The notes under the pieces were generated by a model. The model saw nothing but the letters and a program-made list of their open reading frames with translations. It did not search any database and was not told the DNA's origin. The translations under genes and the position numbers were made by a program. From an uncultured Halomonas sp. (GTDB lineage Bacteria; Pseudomonadota; Gammaproteobacteria; Pseudomonadales; Halomonadaceae), in NCBI RefSeq assembly GCF_946887195.1, contig NZ_CAMPKE010000006.1, positions 124,001 to 188,000 of the forward strand: 64,000 nt of DNA, read 5' to 3'. This document shows positions 41,962-51,665 of the stretch, piece by piece. Position 1 is the stretch's first letter. Each line of letters opens with the position of its first letter.

Positions 41962-43136
41962 GGGCTTTGGCGCAGCGGATGTCGACCGCCGGCAAGCCAT
42001 TCGATGGCTGGCTGATGCTGGCGACGGTGGCATTGTTGGCGATCGGTTGGGTCATGGTGACCTCGGCGTCGACGGAAATCGCCGCCGGTCTGACCGGCAA
42101 TCCGTTCTATTTCAGCATTCGTCATGGTGCCTACATTGGAATCGCATTGGCGATCGCGATGGTGGCGATACGTTTTCCGTTGGCATGGTGGCACGCCAAC
42201 GGCCCCTGGCTACTGCTATTAGGCTTCTTCCTGTTGGTGCTGGTGCTGGTCGTCGGCACGGAGGTCAACGGCAGCAAGCGCTGGATTCCGCTCGGGCCGA
42301 TCAACATACAGGCCTCCGAAGTGGCCAAGCTGTTTCTTATCATCTACACGGCGGGCTATCTGGAGCGTTTCTTGCCCGGTGTACGTCGGCGCTGGTGGGA
42401 GTTCATCAAGCCGCTGGCGATCATGGTTCCGCTGGGTGGCCTGCTGATTCTCGAGCCGGATTACGGTGCGCTGGTGGTGATGACCGCCTGCGTCATGGGC
42501 ATGCTGTTATTGGCGGGCGCACCATTGATGCGCTTCATTCTGCTGATGATCGCGGTGGTGGCGCTGGGCGGCTACGTGGCGATTGCCGAGCCTTATCGTC
42601 TCGAGCGGATCACCAGCTTCGCCAATCCCTGGGCGGATATGTACGACTCCGGCTATCAGCTCACCCAGGCGCTGATCGCCTTTGGGCGGGGCCACTGGTT
42701 TGGTCTGGGTCTGGGCGATAGCGTACAAAAGCTGTTTTACTTGCCCGAAGCGCATACCGATTTCGTGTTCGCGGTAATCGCCGAAGAGCTCGGGCTAGTC
42801 GGCGCGGTAACGGTCATCGCACTGTTTGCGCTGCTGGTCTACCGGGCCCTGGTGATCGGCCGGCGAGCGGAACTGGCACGATTGCCGTTCGCCGCTTATC
42901 TCAGCTACGGTATCGCGCTGGTGCTGGGCGCCCAGGCCTTCATCAACATCGCGGTCAGTACCGGCCTGCTACCGACCAAGGGGCTGACATTGCCGCTGCT
43001 GAGTTATGGCGGGTCGAGTCTGGTCGTCAGCTGCGTCATGGTGGCGCTGCTGTTGCGCGTCGATATCGAGACCCGACGGTTGCGGCCCGTCAAGGCGCCT
43101 GCCAGTAAAGCCACGCAAGGAGCGCCCAGACAGTGA
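41958..43136 (+). CDS. ftsW: Septal peptidoglycan glycosyltransferase FtsW
   Basis: A 392-residue, ten-helix SEDS-family polymerase acting with FtsI. Signatures: NGSKRWIPLGPINIQASEVAKL, LLILEPDYGALVVM, the FAVIAEELGLVGA segment, and TGLLPTKGLTLPLLSYGGSSL. The catalytic aspartate is expected in EAHTDFVFAVI-type sequence (PEAHTDFVF). GGGAG lies upstream of ATG 41958, which overlaps murD. The C-terminus overlaps murG (GTGA). Confidence 0.97.
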   Translation: MRALAQRMSTAGKPFDGWLMLATVALLAIGWVMVTSASTEIAAGLTGNPFYFSIRHGAYIGIALAIAMVAIRFPLAWWHANGPWLLLLGFFLLVLVLVVGTEVNGSKRWIPLGPINIQASEVAKLFLIIYTAGYLERFLPGVRRRWWEFIKPLAIMVPLGGLLILEPDYGALVVMTACVMGMLLLAGAPLMRFILLMIAVVALGGYVAIAEPYRLERITSFANPWADMYDSGYQLTQALIAFGRGHWFGLGLGDSVQKLFYLPEAHTDFVFAVIAEELGLVGAVTVIALFALLVYRALVIGRRAELARLPFAAYLSYGIALVLGAQAFINIAVSTGLLPTKGLTLPLLSYGGSSLVVSCVMVALLLRVDIETRRLRPVKAPASKATQGAPRQ

Positions 43137-44251
43137 CCTCCGTCACGAACACTTCCCGAGAACGCCGAGTGCTGATCATGGCCGGCGGCACTGGTGGCCA
43201 TGTGATTCCCGCGCTGTCGCTGGCGCGCGGTCTGGCGACGCAGGGAGTCAGCGTCGAGTGGCTGGGCAGCCCGCGTGGCATCGAGAACCACCTGGTTCCC
43301 GCTGCGGGAATCGCGTTGCATCGTATCGATATCGCCGGATTGCGTGGCAATGGCATGGCCGGCTGGTTGGCCGCGCCATGGCGATTGGCGCGTGCGGTGG
43401 CCCAGGCGCGGCAAGTGATCAGGACCTTCGATCCGCAGCTGGTGGTGGGCTTGGGTGGCTTCGCCAGCGGCCCTGGCGGTCTGGCTGCCTGGCTGGCCCG
43501 CCGGCCTCTGATCATTCACGAGCAGAACGCCGTCGCCGGGATGACCAATCAGGCCCTGTCGCGCCTGGCCAAGCGAGTGTACGCCGCGTTTCCGGGCGCT
43601 TTCAGCAAGGCTGGCAGGGCGCATGGGGAAATCGTCATCGGCAATCCGGTGCGCGATGAAATCGCCGCGCTCGGCGAGTGTCCGCGCCAGGCGAGCGAGA
43701 TGCAGGGCCGGCGTTTGCGGCTGCTGATCGTCGGTGGCTCGCTGGGTGCCGTGGCGCTCAATCAGCGCCTGCCCGAAGCCCTGGCTCGGCTGCCTGAAAC
43801 CGCGCGTCCCGAGGTTCGTCATCAGGCGGGGCGCGACAAGGAGACCGTCACCCGCGAAGGCTATCAGGCGGCGGGTGTCGATGCCCTGATCAGCGATTTC
43901 ATCGATGACATGGCCGACGCCTATGAGTGGGCCGACTTGGTGGTGTGCCGCGCCGGTGCCTTGACCGTCGCCGAACTCGCCGCGGCCGCCAAACCTTCAT
44001 TACTAGTGCCGTTTCCTCACGCCGTCGACGATCACCAGACGGTCAACGCCAGGCATCTGGTCGATGCCGGTGCGGCACGATTGCTTCCCCAGAATACATT
44101 GAGTGCGGACTCCCTGGCCGAGGCGCTAGGCACCGTGCTCGTTCCTGAACTTCTTGCCAGCATGGCCAGCGCCGCACGCGCCTGCGCCCATCTCGATGCC
44201 GTCGAGCGCCTGGTGACGGGCTGTATGGAGACCGCTTTTGAGCACGAGTAA
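43133..44251 (+). CDS. murG: Lipid II synthase MurG
   Basis: A 372-residue glycosyltransferase adding GlcNAc to lipid I. The N-terminal phosphate-binding loop is [16 protein letters not shown]. The C-terminal domain has [36 protein letters not shown], split around residues 265-300. The start is GTG 43133, overlapping the ftsW stop, with AAGGAG 10 nt upstream. The first ATG in frame (43178) would remove part of the first strand. Confidence 0.97.
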   Translation: MTSVTNTSRERRVLIMAGGTGGHVIPALSLARGLATQGVSVEWLGSPRGIENHLVPAAGIALHRIDIAGLRGNGMAGWLAAPWRLARAVAQARQVIRTFDPQLVVGLGGFASGPGGLAAWLARRPLIIHEQNAVAGMTNQALSRLAKRVYAAFPGAFSKAGRAHGEIVIGNPVRDEIAALGECPRQASEMQGRRLRLLIVGGSLGAVALNQRLPEALARLPETARPEVRHQAGRDKETVTREGYQAAGVDALISDFIDDMADAYEWADLVVCRAGALTVAELAAAAKPSLLVPFPHAVDDHQTVNARHLVDAGAARLLPQNTLSADSLAEALGTVLVPELLASMASAARACAHLDAVERLVTGCMETAFEHE

Positions 44252-45689
44252 ACTTCCCCCCGCGCCTGGGCTGGGCATGCGTCGTATTCTCAATATGCAT
44301 TTCGTCGGCATCGGCGGGGCCGGCATGTGCGGTATCGCCGAGGTGCTGGCCAACCAGGGCTATCGCGTCAGCGGCAGCGACCTCAAGGAATCGACGGTCA
44401 CCGCGCACCTGCGCGATTGCGGCATCCGCATTGTCATCGGCCACAGCGCGGCCAATGCCGAGGGCGCCGACGTGGTGGTGGTTTCCACGGCAGTCGATCA
44501 GAGCAATCCTGAGATCAGTTGGGCTCGCGAGCATCGGGTGCCGGTCGTGCGTCGTGCCGAAATGCTCGCCGAGCTGATGCGCTTTCGACACGGCATCGCC
44601 GTCGCCGGTACGCATGGCAAGACAACCACCACCAGCTTGACGGCAACGCTACTGGCCGAAGGCGGGCTCGATCCGACCTTCGTGATCGGCGGCAAGCTGA
44701 CCAGCGCGGGTACCAACGCGCGTCTGGGCGAGGGCGATTATCTGGTTGCCGAGGCCGATGAATCCGATGCCTCCTTCCTGCATCTGCAACCGATGGTATC
44801 CATCGTCACCAATATCGACGCCGATCACATGGCGACCTATGCCGGCGATTTCGCGCGTCTCAAGGATACTTTCGTCGAGTTTCTTCATAACCTGCCGTTT
44901 TATGGCTTGGCCGTGCTGTGCCTCGACGACGATAACGTGCGTGGCCTGCTGCCACGGGTTCAGCGCCAATTCGTCACTTATGGGTTCAGCGACGACGCCG
45001 ACTACCGGATCGGCGATTTCGTCCAGGATGCCGGCGAGATCCGTTTCACGGCGTTGCGTCCCGATGGGCATGCCGCGCTGTCGGTGCGCCTGGCCATGCC
45101 CGGTGAGCACAACGCGCTGAATGCGCTGGCGGCGATTGCCGTGGCGACCGATGCCGGTGTCTCCGACGACGCTATCCTGCGCGGCCTGGCCGGCTTCGCC
45201 GGCGTCGGGCGACGCTTCCAGGTGCATGGTGAATTCGCGCTGGCGAATGGCCAGGGCAAGGTCATGCTGGTAGACGATTACGGCCATCACCCACGCGAGG
45301 TGGAGATGGTGATTCGCGCGGTGCGTGCCGGCTGGTCGAAACGGCGCCTGGTCATGGTCTATCAGCCACACCGCTATTCGCGAACCCACGATCTTTACGA
45401 GGACTTCGTGCGCGTACTCTCGGAGGTGGATACGTTGCTGCTGCTGGATGTCTACAGCGCCGGCGAGGCACCTGTTCCCGGTGCCGAGGGGCGCACGCTG
45501 GCAGGCTCGATCCGTCAGCGCGGTCAGGTCGATCCGCTGTTCGTGGAGGACAAGGGCGAGTTGCCACGGCTGCTGTCCAATGTGCTGCGCGATGGCGATA
45601 TCCTGATTACTCAGGGTGCCGGTGACGTCGGCGGCATTTCTCTATCTCTGGCCGCCTGCCAGCTACAGTTCGATGAGGTGACGTTATGA
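44238..45689 (+). CDS. murC: UDP-MurNAc:L-alanine ligase MurC
   Basis: A 483-residue Mur ligase adding the first residue of the stem peptide. Motifs: [36 protein letters not shown] (ATP loop), ADESDASFL, and [14 protein letters not shown]. The likely start is TTG at 44238, inside the end of murG with GGAG 7 nt upstream. It puts 13 residues before MRRILNMHF, similar to the E. coli N-terminus. ATG 44277 is the alternative and has no clear ribosome site. Confidence 0.95.
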   Translation: MSTSKLPPAPGLGMRRILNMHFVGIGGAGMCGIAEVLANQGYRVSGSDLKESTVTAHLRDCGIRIVIGHSAANAEGADVVVVSTAVDQSNPEISWAREHRVPVVRRAEMLAELMRFRHGIAVAGTHGKTTTTSLTATLLAEGGLDPTFVIGGKLTSAGTNARLGEGDYLVAEADESDASFLHLQPMVSIVTNIDADHMATYAGDFARLKDTFVEFLHNLPFYGLAVLCLDDDNVRGLLPRVQRQFVTYGFSDDADYRIGDFVQDAGEIRFTALRPDGHAALSVRLAMPGEHNALNALAAIAVATDAGVSDDAILRGLAGFAGVGRRFQVHGEFALANGQGKVMLVDDYGHHPREVEMVIRAVRAGWSKRRLVMVYQPHRYSRTHDLYEDFVRVLSEVDTLLLLDVYSAGEAPVPGAEGRTLAGSIRQRGQVDPLFVEDKGELPRLLSNVLRDGDILITQGAGDVGGISLSLAACQLQFDEVTL

Positions 45690-46606
45690 GCGACCAGCGC
45701 GATTATGGCCGGGTGGTGGTGCTTTATGGTGGCGACTCGGCGGAGCGCGAAGTATCGCTGGTCAGCGGTGCGGCAGTGCTGGCGGCGCTCGAGCACAGCG
45801 GTGTCGATGCGCGCGGTTACGACCTGGCCGCCGGTGGCCTGACCGGGCTCGAAGCGCTGGCGCCGGATCGTGTGTTCATCGCCCTGCATGGCCGCGGTGG
45901 AGAGGACGGCACGCTGCAAGGCGCGCTCGAATTGCTGAAGATCCCTTACACCGGCAGTGGTGTGCTGGCCTCGGCGCTGGGCATGGACAAACAGCGTAGC
46001 AAGCAGCTGTGGCAGGCGCTGGGATTGCCCACGCCGGCAAGCTGCATGCTGGGCTCGGATAGCGACTGGGGCGCAGTCACCGAGCTTCTGGGTTTGCCGC
46101 TGGTGATCAAGCCGGTTCACGAAGGATCGACGCTGGGTATCAGTATCGTCGATAGCCGTGAGGCGCTGGAATCCGCCTACCGCGAGGCGGCGCGATTCGA
46201 TGCCGCGGTGATGGCCGAGCGCTTCATCGAGGGCGATGAATATACGGTGTCGCTACTCGGCGACAGCGTGTTGCCACCGATTCGTGTCGAAGTGCCGAAC
46301 GGCTTCTATGATTACCAGGCCAAATACCACTCCGATGCCACGGTTTACCATCTTCCCTGCGGTCTCGCCGCCGCGGAGGAAGCCGAATTGGGCGCCTTGT
46401 GTCGCGATGCGTTTGCCGCTATCGGCGGTTGTGGCTGGGGACGCGTGGATGTCATGCGCGATGGCGCCGGGCAATTCTGGCTGCTCGAGGTCAATACCGT
46501 ACCTGGCATGACCTCGCATAGTCTGGTGCCTCAGTCTGCGGCCCATGCCGGGCTTGATTTCGACGCTCTGGTGCTACGCATCCTCGATACGTCACTGGAG
46601 CGCTGA
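45686..46606 (+). CDS. ddl: D-alanine-D-alanine ligase Ddl
   Basis: A 306-residue ATP-grasp ligase (DdlB type, E. coli DdlB 306). Motifs: [57 protein letters not shown], the loop [13 protein letters not shown], and [17 protein letters not shown]. Overlaps the murC stop by 4 nt and is followed 4 bp later by ftsQ. Confidence 0.97.
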   Translation: MSDQRDYGRVVVLYGGDSAEREVSLVSGAAVLAALEHSGVDARGYDLAAGGLTGLEALAPDRVFIALHGRGGEDGTLQGALELLKIPYTGSGVLASALGMDKQRSKQLWQALGLPTPASCMLGSDSDWGAVTELLGLPLVIKPVHEGSTLGISIVDSREALESAYREAARFDAAVMAERFIEGDEYTVSLLGDSVLPPIRVEVPNGFYDYQAKYHSDATVYHLPCGLAAAEEAELGALCRDAFAAIGGCGWGRVDVMRDGAGQFWLLEVNTVPGMTSHSLVPQSAAHAGLDFDALVLRILDTSLER

Positions 46607-46610
46607 ACGT

Positions 46611-47333
46611 ATGGCGCAGCCCGGAACACGCGGCTCTGCACTGGGCCTGATATTACTGTTGGTGTTGCTCGTCGCGGGTGGGCGTGCGTTGTGGCTCTGG
46701 CTCGACCGGCCTATCGAGCGCGTATCGATACGTGGCGATCTGGAGTATGTCAGCGCCGATTATCTGCGCGAAAAACTGGCGCCCCTGGTGCGCGACTTGC
46801 GGTGGCTCTCGGTCGATCTGGATCAACTGCGCGAACAGGCGCGTAGTATCGATTGGCTTTCCGAAGTCAGTGTATCCCGGCGCTGGCCGAATGTACTGAC
46901 ATTCGAACTTTTCGAGCAAGAGCCGGTGGCGCGCTGGAACGATGACTTACTACTTAATACCCGTGGCAAACCGTTCCGTCGCGGTGAAGTGACAGTCTCG
47001 GATGACTTGCCCGATCTGGCCGGCCCTAAAGGCAGTGGTCCCGAAGTATTGGCACTACTCGATCGACTTCGCCCGCGGCTGGCCAGGTTGGGTCTCGAAG
47101 TGACCCAGTTGCGTCTCGAGGACCGCGGCGCCTGGCGCTTTCAAGTCAACGACAGCGTATGGGTGATGCTGGGCCGTAATGAGCGTGAGCCGCGCCTGGC
47201 ACGCTTCATGGCGGCATGGGAGCGTGAACTCGGATCCCACGCGTCGCGAATTCGCTACATCGATTTGCGTTATCCCAATGGTGTGGCCGTAGCCTGGCAC
47301 GGTGAAACCGACGCACAACTGTTCGATAGTTAA
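46611..47333 (+). CDS. ftsQ: Cell division protein FtsQ
   Basis: A 240-residue bitopic membrane protein: short cytoplasmic start, one helix (about 14-32, LGLILLLVLLVAGGRALWL), then a POTRA domain (about 38-108: IERVSIRGDLEYVSADYLREKLAP) and the FtsQ beta domain. It links FtsBL to the early divisome. ATG 46611 has GGAG about 10 nt upstream. A 205-bp AT-rich gap separates it from ftsA, which is unusual in an otherwise tightly overlapped cluster. Confidence 0.95.
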   Translation: MAQPGTRGSALGLILLLVLLVAGGRALWLWLDRPIERVSIRGDLEYVSADYLREKLAPLVRDLRWLSVDLDQLREQARSIDWLSEVSVSRRWPNVLTFELFEQEPVARWNDDLLLNTRGKPFRRGEVTVSDDLPDLAGPKGSGPEVLALLDRLRPRLARLGLEVTQLRLEDRGAWRFQVNDSVWVMLGRNEREPRLARFMAAWERELGSHASRIRYIDLRYPNGVAVAWHGETDAQLFDS

Positions 47334-47383
47334 CGCGCATTGTTTGGCTTTTTTACCGCTAGCTACCATCAATAAAGGGGTAG

Positions 47384-47410
47384 GGGTATTTCTTTCATTA
47401 AAAAATACCC
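47384..47410 (+). terminator. AT-rich hairpin between ftsQ and ftsA
   Basis: GGGTATTT (47384-47391) pairs with AAATACCC (47403-47410) across an 11-nt loop. Downstream sequence is T-rich (GCTTGTTTTGTTATT) but not a clean T tract. It may act as a weak terminator or attenuator that reduces read-through from the murein genes into ftsAZ. Confidence 0.4.
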
Positions 47411-47432
47411 GTATTGTGAGGCTTGTTTTGTT

Positions 47433-47478
47433 ATTGGGCTGGTGAATCAACCTCAGTTGTTCCTATAATTGGCCCAAT
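47433..47478 (+). promoter_or_regulatory. Candidate ftsA promoter with flanking dyads
   Basis: A perfect -10 TATAAT lies at 47464-47469, 70 bp before ftsA. There is no good -35 at 17 bp. The sequence ATTGGCCCAAT (47468-47478) is a palindrome centred near the predicted start of transcription. ATTGGGC at 47433-47439 is the inverted copy of GCCCAAT at 47472-47478. The arrangement resembles an operator, but no regulator is identified. Confidence 0.4.
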
Positions 47479-47538
47479 ACTTTATTACTTCGATAAATGG
47501 ATTCTAACTTAGTGAAGAATGAGGAGTGATCCCGACCC

Positions 47539-48831
47539 ATGGCTGGACAATCCAATGCTTCCAATATGGTAGTCGGGCTGGATATCGGAACATCCAAGGT
47601 CGTGGCGATCGTCGGTCAACCTACCGATGATGGTGGCATAGAGATCGCCGGAATTGGTTCCCATCCCTCGCGTGGGATGAAGAAAGGTGTCGTCATCAAT
47701 ATCGAGTCCACCGTGCAGTCGATTCAACGCGCAGTGGAAGAAGCCGAATTGATGGCCGGTTGCGATATTCATTCAGTCTATGTCGGTGTCGCCGGCAGCC
47801 ATATCAGTTCGATGAATTCCGATGGTGTCGTGGCGATCAAGGACCGCGAAGTGACGCCTTCGGATATCGACCGTGTGATCGATTCGGCGCGTGCCCGCGC
47901 CATTTCCGAAGGGCAACGCATTCTGCATGTATTGCCGCAGGAGTTCGCCATCGATACCCAGGAGGGCATTCGTGAGCCGCTGGGTATGTCCGGCGTCAGG
48001 CTCGAGGCACGTGTCCATCTGGTCACCGCGGCTCTCAATGCGGTGCAGAATATCGAGAAATGCGTGCGGCGCTGCGGCCTCGAAGTCGATGCCATTATCC
48101 TCGAGCAGATTGCTTCGAGTCATGCGGTATTGACCGAGGACGAACGCGAATTAGGCGTCTGCATGGTCGATATCGGTGGCGGCACCACCGATATTGCGGT
48201 GTTTACCGAAGGTGCCATTCGCCATACGGCGGTGATTCCGATTGCCGGCGATCAGGTGACCAACGATATCGCCATGGCGCTGCGGACGCCCACACAATAT
48301 GCCGAGGACATAAAGGTCAAGTACGCCTGTGCACTGACGCAATTGGCCTCGAGCGACGAAATGATCAAGGTTCCCAGCGTGGGCGATCGCCCGGCCCGCG
48401 ATTTATCGCGACAGGCATTGGCCGAAGTGGTCGAGCCGCGCTACGAGGAGCTGTTTACGTTGGTACGCGAGGAACTCCGGCGCAGTGGTTACGAGGATCT
48501 GGTTGCCGCTGGCGTAGTGCTGACCGGAGGCACGTCACGCATGGAAGGCGTGGTCGAATTGGCCGAGGAAATCTTTCATATGCCGGTACGCATCGCCTGC
48601 CCGCAGAACGTTCGCGGTCTGGCCGATGTGGTACGCAACCCGATTTATTCTACCGGGGTGGGTTTGCTACTCTACGGTATGCGTGATGCCAAGCACGGTC
48701 ATGGCCATGGCCATGGCCGTGTGGTGTCGGCCCAGCCCCGTAGGGAAAGAGAAGAGGTCTCTCGGCGTGTCGTCAAGGACAGTAGCTCGACGCTGGAACG
48801 GGTCAAAGGCTGGTTTAAAGGAAATTTCTGA
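47539..48831 (+). CDS. ftsA: Cell division protein FtsA
   Basis: A 430-residue actin-like protein that anchors FtsZ to the membrane. Motifs: [34 protein letters not shown], and [21 protein letters not shown]. The C-terminal amphipathic membrane-targeting helix is [13 protein letters not shown]. Between the core and this helix is a histidine-glycine run ([10 protein letters not shown]) encoded by three CATGGC hexamer repeats. GAGGAG lies 12 nt before the start. ftsZ follows 37 bp downstream. Confidence 0.97.
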   Translation: MAGQSNASNMVVGLDIGTSKVVAIVGQPTDDGGIEIAGIGSHPSRGMKKGVVINIESTVQSIQRAVEEAELMAGCDIHSVYVGVAGSHISSMNSDGVVAIKDREVTPSDIDRVIDSARARAISEGQRILHVLPQEFAIDTQEGIREPLGMSGVRLEARVHLVTAALNAVQNIEKCVRRCGLEVDAIILEQIASSHAVLTEDERELGVCMVDIGGGTTDIAVFTEGAIRHTAVIPIAGDQVTNDIAMALRTPTQYAEDIKVKYACALTQLASSDEMIKVPSVGDRPARDLSRQALAEVVEPRYEELFTLVREELRRSGYEDLVAAGVVLTGGTSRMEGVVELAEEIFHMPVRIACPQNVRGLADVVRNPIYSTGVGLLLYGMRDAKHGHGHGHGRVVSAQPRREREEVSRRVVKDSSSTLERVKGWFKGNF

Positions 48832-48868
48832 CAGGGGCCGCATCAGCGCGGCCACAGGAGACGGGGCA

Positions 48869-50032
48869 ATGTTCGAACTGGTAGATAACGCACCTTCCAG
48901 CAGCGCGGTCATCAAGGTGATTGGCGTTGGTGGAGGCGGCGGCAACGCCGTCAATCACATGGTCGAAAGCAACATCGAAGGCGTCGAGTTCATCTGCGCC
49001 AATACCGATGCCCAGGCGCTCAAGCGCGTGGCCGCCAAGACCGTCCTTCAATTGGGTAGCGAAATCACCAAGGGGCTCGGTGCAGGTGCCAGCCCGGAGG
49101 TCGGTCGCCAGGCAGCCATGGAGGATCGCGAGCGCATCGCCGAATTGCTGCAAGGTGCCGACATGGTGTTCATCACCGCCGGCATGGGCGGGGGCACCGG
49201 TACTGGCGGGGCACCCGTCGTGGCTCAAATCGCCAAGGAGCTCGGGATTCTGACCGTGGCGGTGGTGACTCGGCCGTTCCCCTTCGAAGGGCCCAAGCGT
49301 ATGCGTGCCGCCGAAGAGGGCATGCGTGAGCTCTCCGAGCACGTCGACTCGCTGATCACGATTCCCAACGAGAAGCTGCTCGCGGTGCTCGGCAAGAGTG
49401 CCAGCCTGCTGACGGCTTTCAGCGCCGCCAACGACGTGTTGCTGGGCGCGGTGCAGGGCATCGCCGAGCTGATCACCAGCCCCGGCATCATCAACGTCGA
49501 CTTTGCCGATGTGCGCACCGTGATGTCCGAGATGGGCATGGCGATGATGGGTTCCGGTGGCGCGACCGGTGAAAACCGCGCTCGCGAAGCCGCCGAGAAG
49601 GCCATTCGCAGCCCGCTGCTCGAAGACATCGATCTGCACGGCGCGCGCGGTATCCTGGTCAACATCACGGCCGGCCCCGATCTATCGATCGGCGAGTTCA
49701 ATGATGTCGGTGCCACCGTGCAGGAGTTCGCTTCCCAGGATGCGACCATCGTGGTCGGTACCTCCATCGATATGGAAATGACCGACGAGTTGCGCGTCAC
49801 GGTAGTGGCTGCCGGGCTCGATGGCCGTTCGGAAAAGCCCGCGGCACGCGAAACCGTCACGCGCCCCGAGACGACCGATTACCGCAAGCTGCAGCAGCCG
49901 ACGGTCATGCGTCAGCAGGCGGCCAAGACCGAGCAGGAGAATGCCGCCCGGGCGCGCCAGGAGAAGCGCAAGTCCCAGGAACTCGACGACTATCTGGATA
50001 TTCCGGCCTTTTTGCGTCGCCAAGCGGATTGA
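48869..50032 (+). CDS. ftsZ: Cell division GTPase FtsZ
   Basis: A 387-residue tubulin homolog forming the Z-ring. N-terminal [18 protein letters not shown], the tubulin signature [14 protein letters not shown]7-loop region [15 protein letters not shown], and the conserved C-terminal peptide [14 protein letters not shown] that binds FtsA and ZipA. AGGAG lies 9 nt before ATG 48869. Longer frames run back through ftsA and are spurious. Confidence 0.99.
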   Translation: MFELVDNAPSSSAVIKVIGVGGGGGNAVNHMVESNIEGVEFICANTDAQALKRVAAKTVLQLGSEITKGLGAGASPEVGRQAAMEDRERIAELLQGADMVFITAGMGGGTGTGGAPVVAQIAKELGILTVAVVTRPFPFEGPKRMRAAEEGMRELSEHVDSLITIPNEKLLAVLGKSASLLTAFSAANDVLLGAVQGIAELITSPGIINVDFADVRTVMSEMGMAMMGSGGATGENRAREAAEKAIRSPLLEDIDLHGARGILVNITAGPDLSIGEFNDVGATVQEFASQDATIVVGTSIDMEMTDELRVTVVAAGLDGRSEKPAARETVTRPETTDYRKLQQPTVMRQQAAKTEQENAARARQEKRKSQELDDYLDIPAFLRRQAD

Positions 50033-50074
50033 GGCGGGCTATTGGGGGCATAGGGATTGCCAGATGACATTTTT

Positions 50075-50103
50075 TTGTTAAAACAGACGTTCGATGTTAT
50101 AGT
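50075..50103 (+). promoter_or_regulatory. lpxC: lpxC promoter
   Basis: TTGTTA (50075-50080) and TATAGT (50098-50103) have a 17-bp spacing, in an AT-rich gap after ftsZ. Predicted start of transcription is near 50110, about 40 nt before the lpxC ATG. This allows lpxC to be expressed separately from the dcw cluster. Confidence 0.7.
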
Positions 50104-50148
50104 GAACACTGTTTGACAACTCTTTTATGACAGTCTGGCCCTTTGCCC

Positions 50149-51063
50149 ATGATCAAACAACGTACTCTCAAGAATACCATGCGCGCCACTGGCGTTGGCT
50201 TGCACTCGGGTGAGAAGGTTTACCTGACGTTGCGCCCGGCTCCGGTCAACACCGGCATCATCTTCGTGCGCACGGATCTCGACCCGGAAGTGCGCATTGC
50301 CGCCCGCGCCGAGAACGTCACCGACACTACGCTGTGTACTGCCCTGTCCAGCGGTGGTGCCAAGGTGGCGACCGTGGAGCACTTGATGTCGGCCTTCGCC
50401 GGTCTGGGTATCGACAATGCTTTCGTCGAAGTCAGCGCCCCCGAGGTGCCGATCATGGATGGCAGCGCCGGTCCCTTCGTATTCCTGATTCAGTCGGCGG
50501 GTATCGAAGAGCAGAACGCCCCGAAGAAGTTCATCCGTATCAAGCGCGAGATCGTCGTGCGCGAGGGGGACAAGGAGGCCGTGTTCCTCCCGCACAATGG
50601 CTTCAAGGTATCGTTCTCGATCGACTTCGATCATCCGGTGTTCGATCAGCAGAAACAGACCGCTAGCGTCGATTTCTCGACGACATCGTTCGTCAAGGAA
50701 GTATCGCGGGCACGCACCTTCGGTTTCATGCGAGACCTGGAGTTCCTGCGCTCGCAGAACCTGGCGCTGGGTGGCAGTCTCGATAACGCCATCGTGGTCG
50801 ACGACTACCGCATCGTCAACGAAGGTGGCCTTCGCTATGACGATGAATTCGTCAAACACAAGGTGCTCGACGCCATTGGCGATCTCTATCAGCTCGGTTT
50901 CAGCCTGATTGGCGAGTTCCGTGGCGTGAAATCCGGCCATGCGCTGAACAACCAGTTGTGTCGCGCAATGTTGGCCAATAGCGATGCCTGGGAGGTCGTG
51001 ACCTTCGAGGATGCCTCGCAGAAAGCGCCAATTTCCTATGCCGCGCCCGCGATGGCGATGTAA
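50149..51063 (+). CDS. lpxC: UDP-3-O-acyl-N-acetylglucosamine deacetylase LpxC
   Basis: A 304-residue zinc deacetylase (E. coli 305) and the committed step of lipid A synthesis. Zinc ligands: His78 in [10 protein letters not shown], and His and Asp in [14 protein letters not shown]. The catalytic His is in [10 protein letters not shown]. The ATG at 50149 ([10 protein letters not shown]) is standard; a TTG two codons upstream is less likely. Confidence 0.98.
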   Translation: MIKQRTLKNTMRATGVGLHSGEKVYLTLRPAPVNTGIIFVRTDLDPEVRIAARAENVTDTTLCTALSSGGAKVATVEHLMSAFAGLGIDNAFVEVSAPEVPIMDGSAGPFVFLIQSAGIEEQNAPKKFIRIKREIVVREGDKEAVFLPHNGFKVSFSIDFDHPVFDQQKQTASVDFSTTSFVKEVSRARTFGFMRDLEFLRSQNLALGGSLDNAIVVDDYRIVNEGGLRYDDEFVKHKVLDAIGDLYQLGFSLIGEFRGVKSGHALNNQLCRAMLANSDAWEVVTFEDASQKAPISYAAPAMAM

Positions 51064-51095
51064 CGTTTAAAACGCAGTGGGCAAGCCAGCTATTG

Positions 51096-51122
51096 ACGCC
51101 AACCTATGGGTTGGCGTTTTTC
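51096..51122 (+). terminator. Intrinsic terminator of lpxC
   Basis: A perfect 9-bp stem (ACGCCAACC, 51096-51104, with GGTTGGCGT, 51109-51117), a 4-nt loop and a run of T. It abuts the 3' end of the convergent dciA gene. Confidence 0.88.
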
Positions 51123-51600
51123 ATTCCTGGCCATTTCTTTCGGCATGAGCGGCCAGGCGTTCCAGCGAGCGCTTGAGCGCGGGGTCATCGGCATCGGCCG
51201 CGCAGCACGATATTTCATCGGCGGCTCGTGCCGATAACGAACGTGTCTGGCGCGGGGGAATCTTGAGCGGACTGACCGGGCGCACCTTGAGGGTAAAGCC
51301 CAGCACCGCCGCGAACTCGGGTAGCTGTTTCAGTAGCGTGAGCAGGCGGGGTTGTTCATAACGCAGCCAGGTCAGCCATACGGCCCGGTCGGTGATCAGC
51401 GTCAGCTTGCCCTGGCGATAACCGCCGACGAAGACATGCTCGCGCACCTCTTCGGGCAGATGCTCGCGCAGATGCTGTTGGGCATGCTCGATCAGGCGAG
51501 CGATACGCATCAAGCTGCCTAGCTCCCCCGCGCCGCGGGAGCCACCTTCCAGCAGTGTGGTCATGGGCTGGGCGCGGAAACGCTTAGCCTTTATACTCAT
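51121..51600 (-). CDS. dciA: DUF721 protein, probable replicative helicase loader DciA
   Basis: A 159-residue protein with the DUF721 (DciA) domain at about residues 25-110: LGSLMRIARLIEHAQQHLREHLPEEVREHVFVGGYRQGKLTLITDRAVWLTWLRYEQ (quoted here in family order; key part is GKLTLITDRAVWLTWLR, strand-turn-strand). DciA loads the DnaB helicase in bacteria without the phage-derived DnaC. The C-terminal 50 residues are polar and probably disordered. The lpxC-DUF721-secA neighbourhood is also seen in Pseudomonas. The ATG at 51600 has a weak ribosome site; ATG 51564 is possible. Confidence 0.82.
   Translation of the reverse strand: MSIKAKRFRAQPMTTLLEGGSRGAGELGSLMRIARLIEHAQQHLREHLPEEVREHVFVGGYRQGKLTLITDRAVWLTWLRYEQPRLLTLLKQLPEFAAVLGFTLKVRPVSPLKIPPRQTRSLSARAADEISCCAADADDPALKRSLERLAAHAERNGQE
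51592..51597 (+). promoter_or_regulatory. Possible -10 upstream of the secA leader ORF
   Basis: TATACT lies 68 bp before the ATG of the small ORF upstream of secA, at the 5' edge of dciA on the other strand. No good -35 is seen. A plus-strand promoter is expected near here because lpxC ends in a terminator and dciA runs the other way. Confidence 0.3.
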
Positions 51601-51665
51601 GGGCTTGCCGCAAACCTACAGGCTTCGATAAGCCAATTTACCATGCCGGGGAGCCCACCAACAGC

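Noticed and set aside
40876..42033. 385-codon minus-strand ORF over murD
   Set aside because: It is the mirror of a high-GC coding sequence, rich in His, Gln and Arg with no domain. The sense-strand murD is unambiguous.
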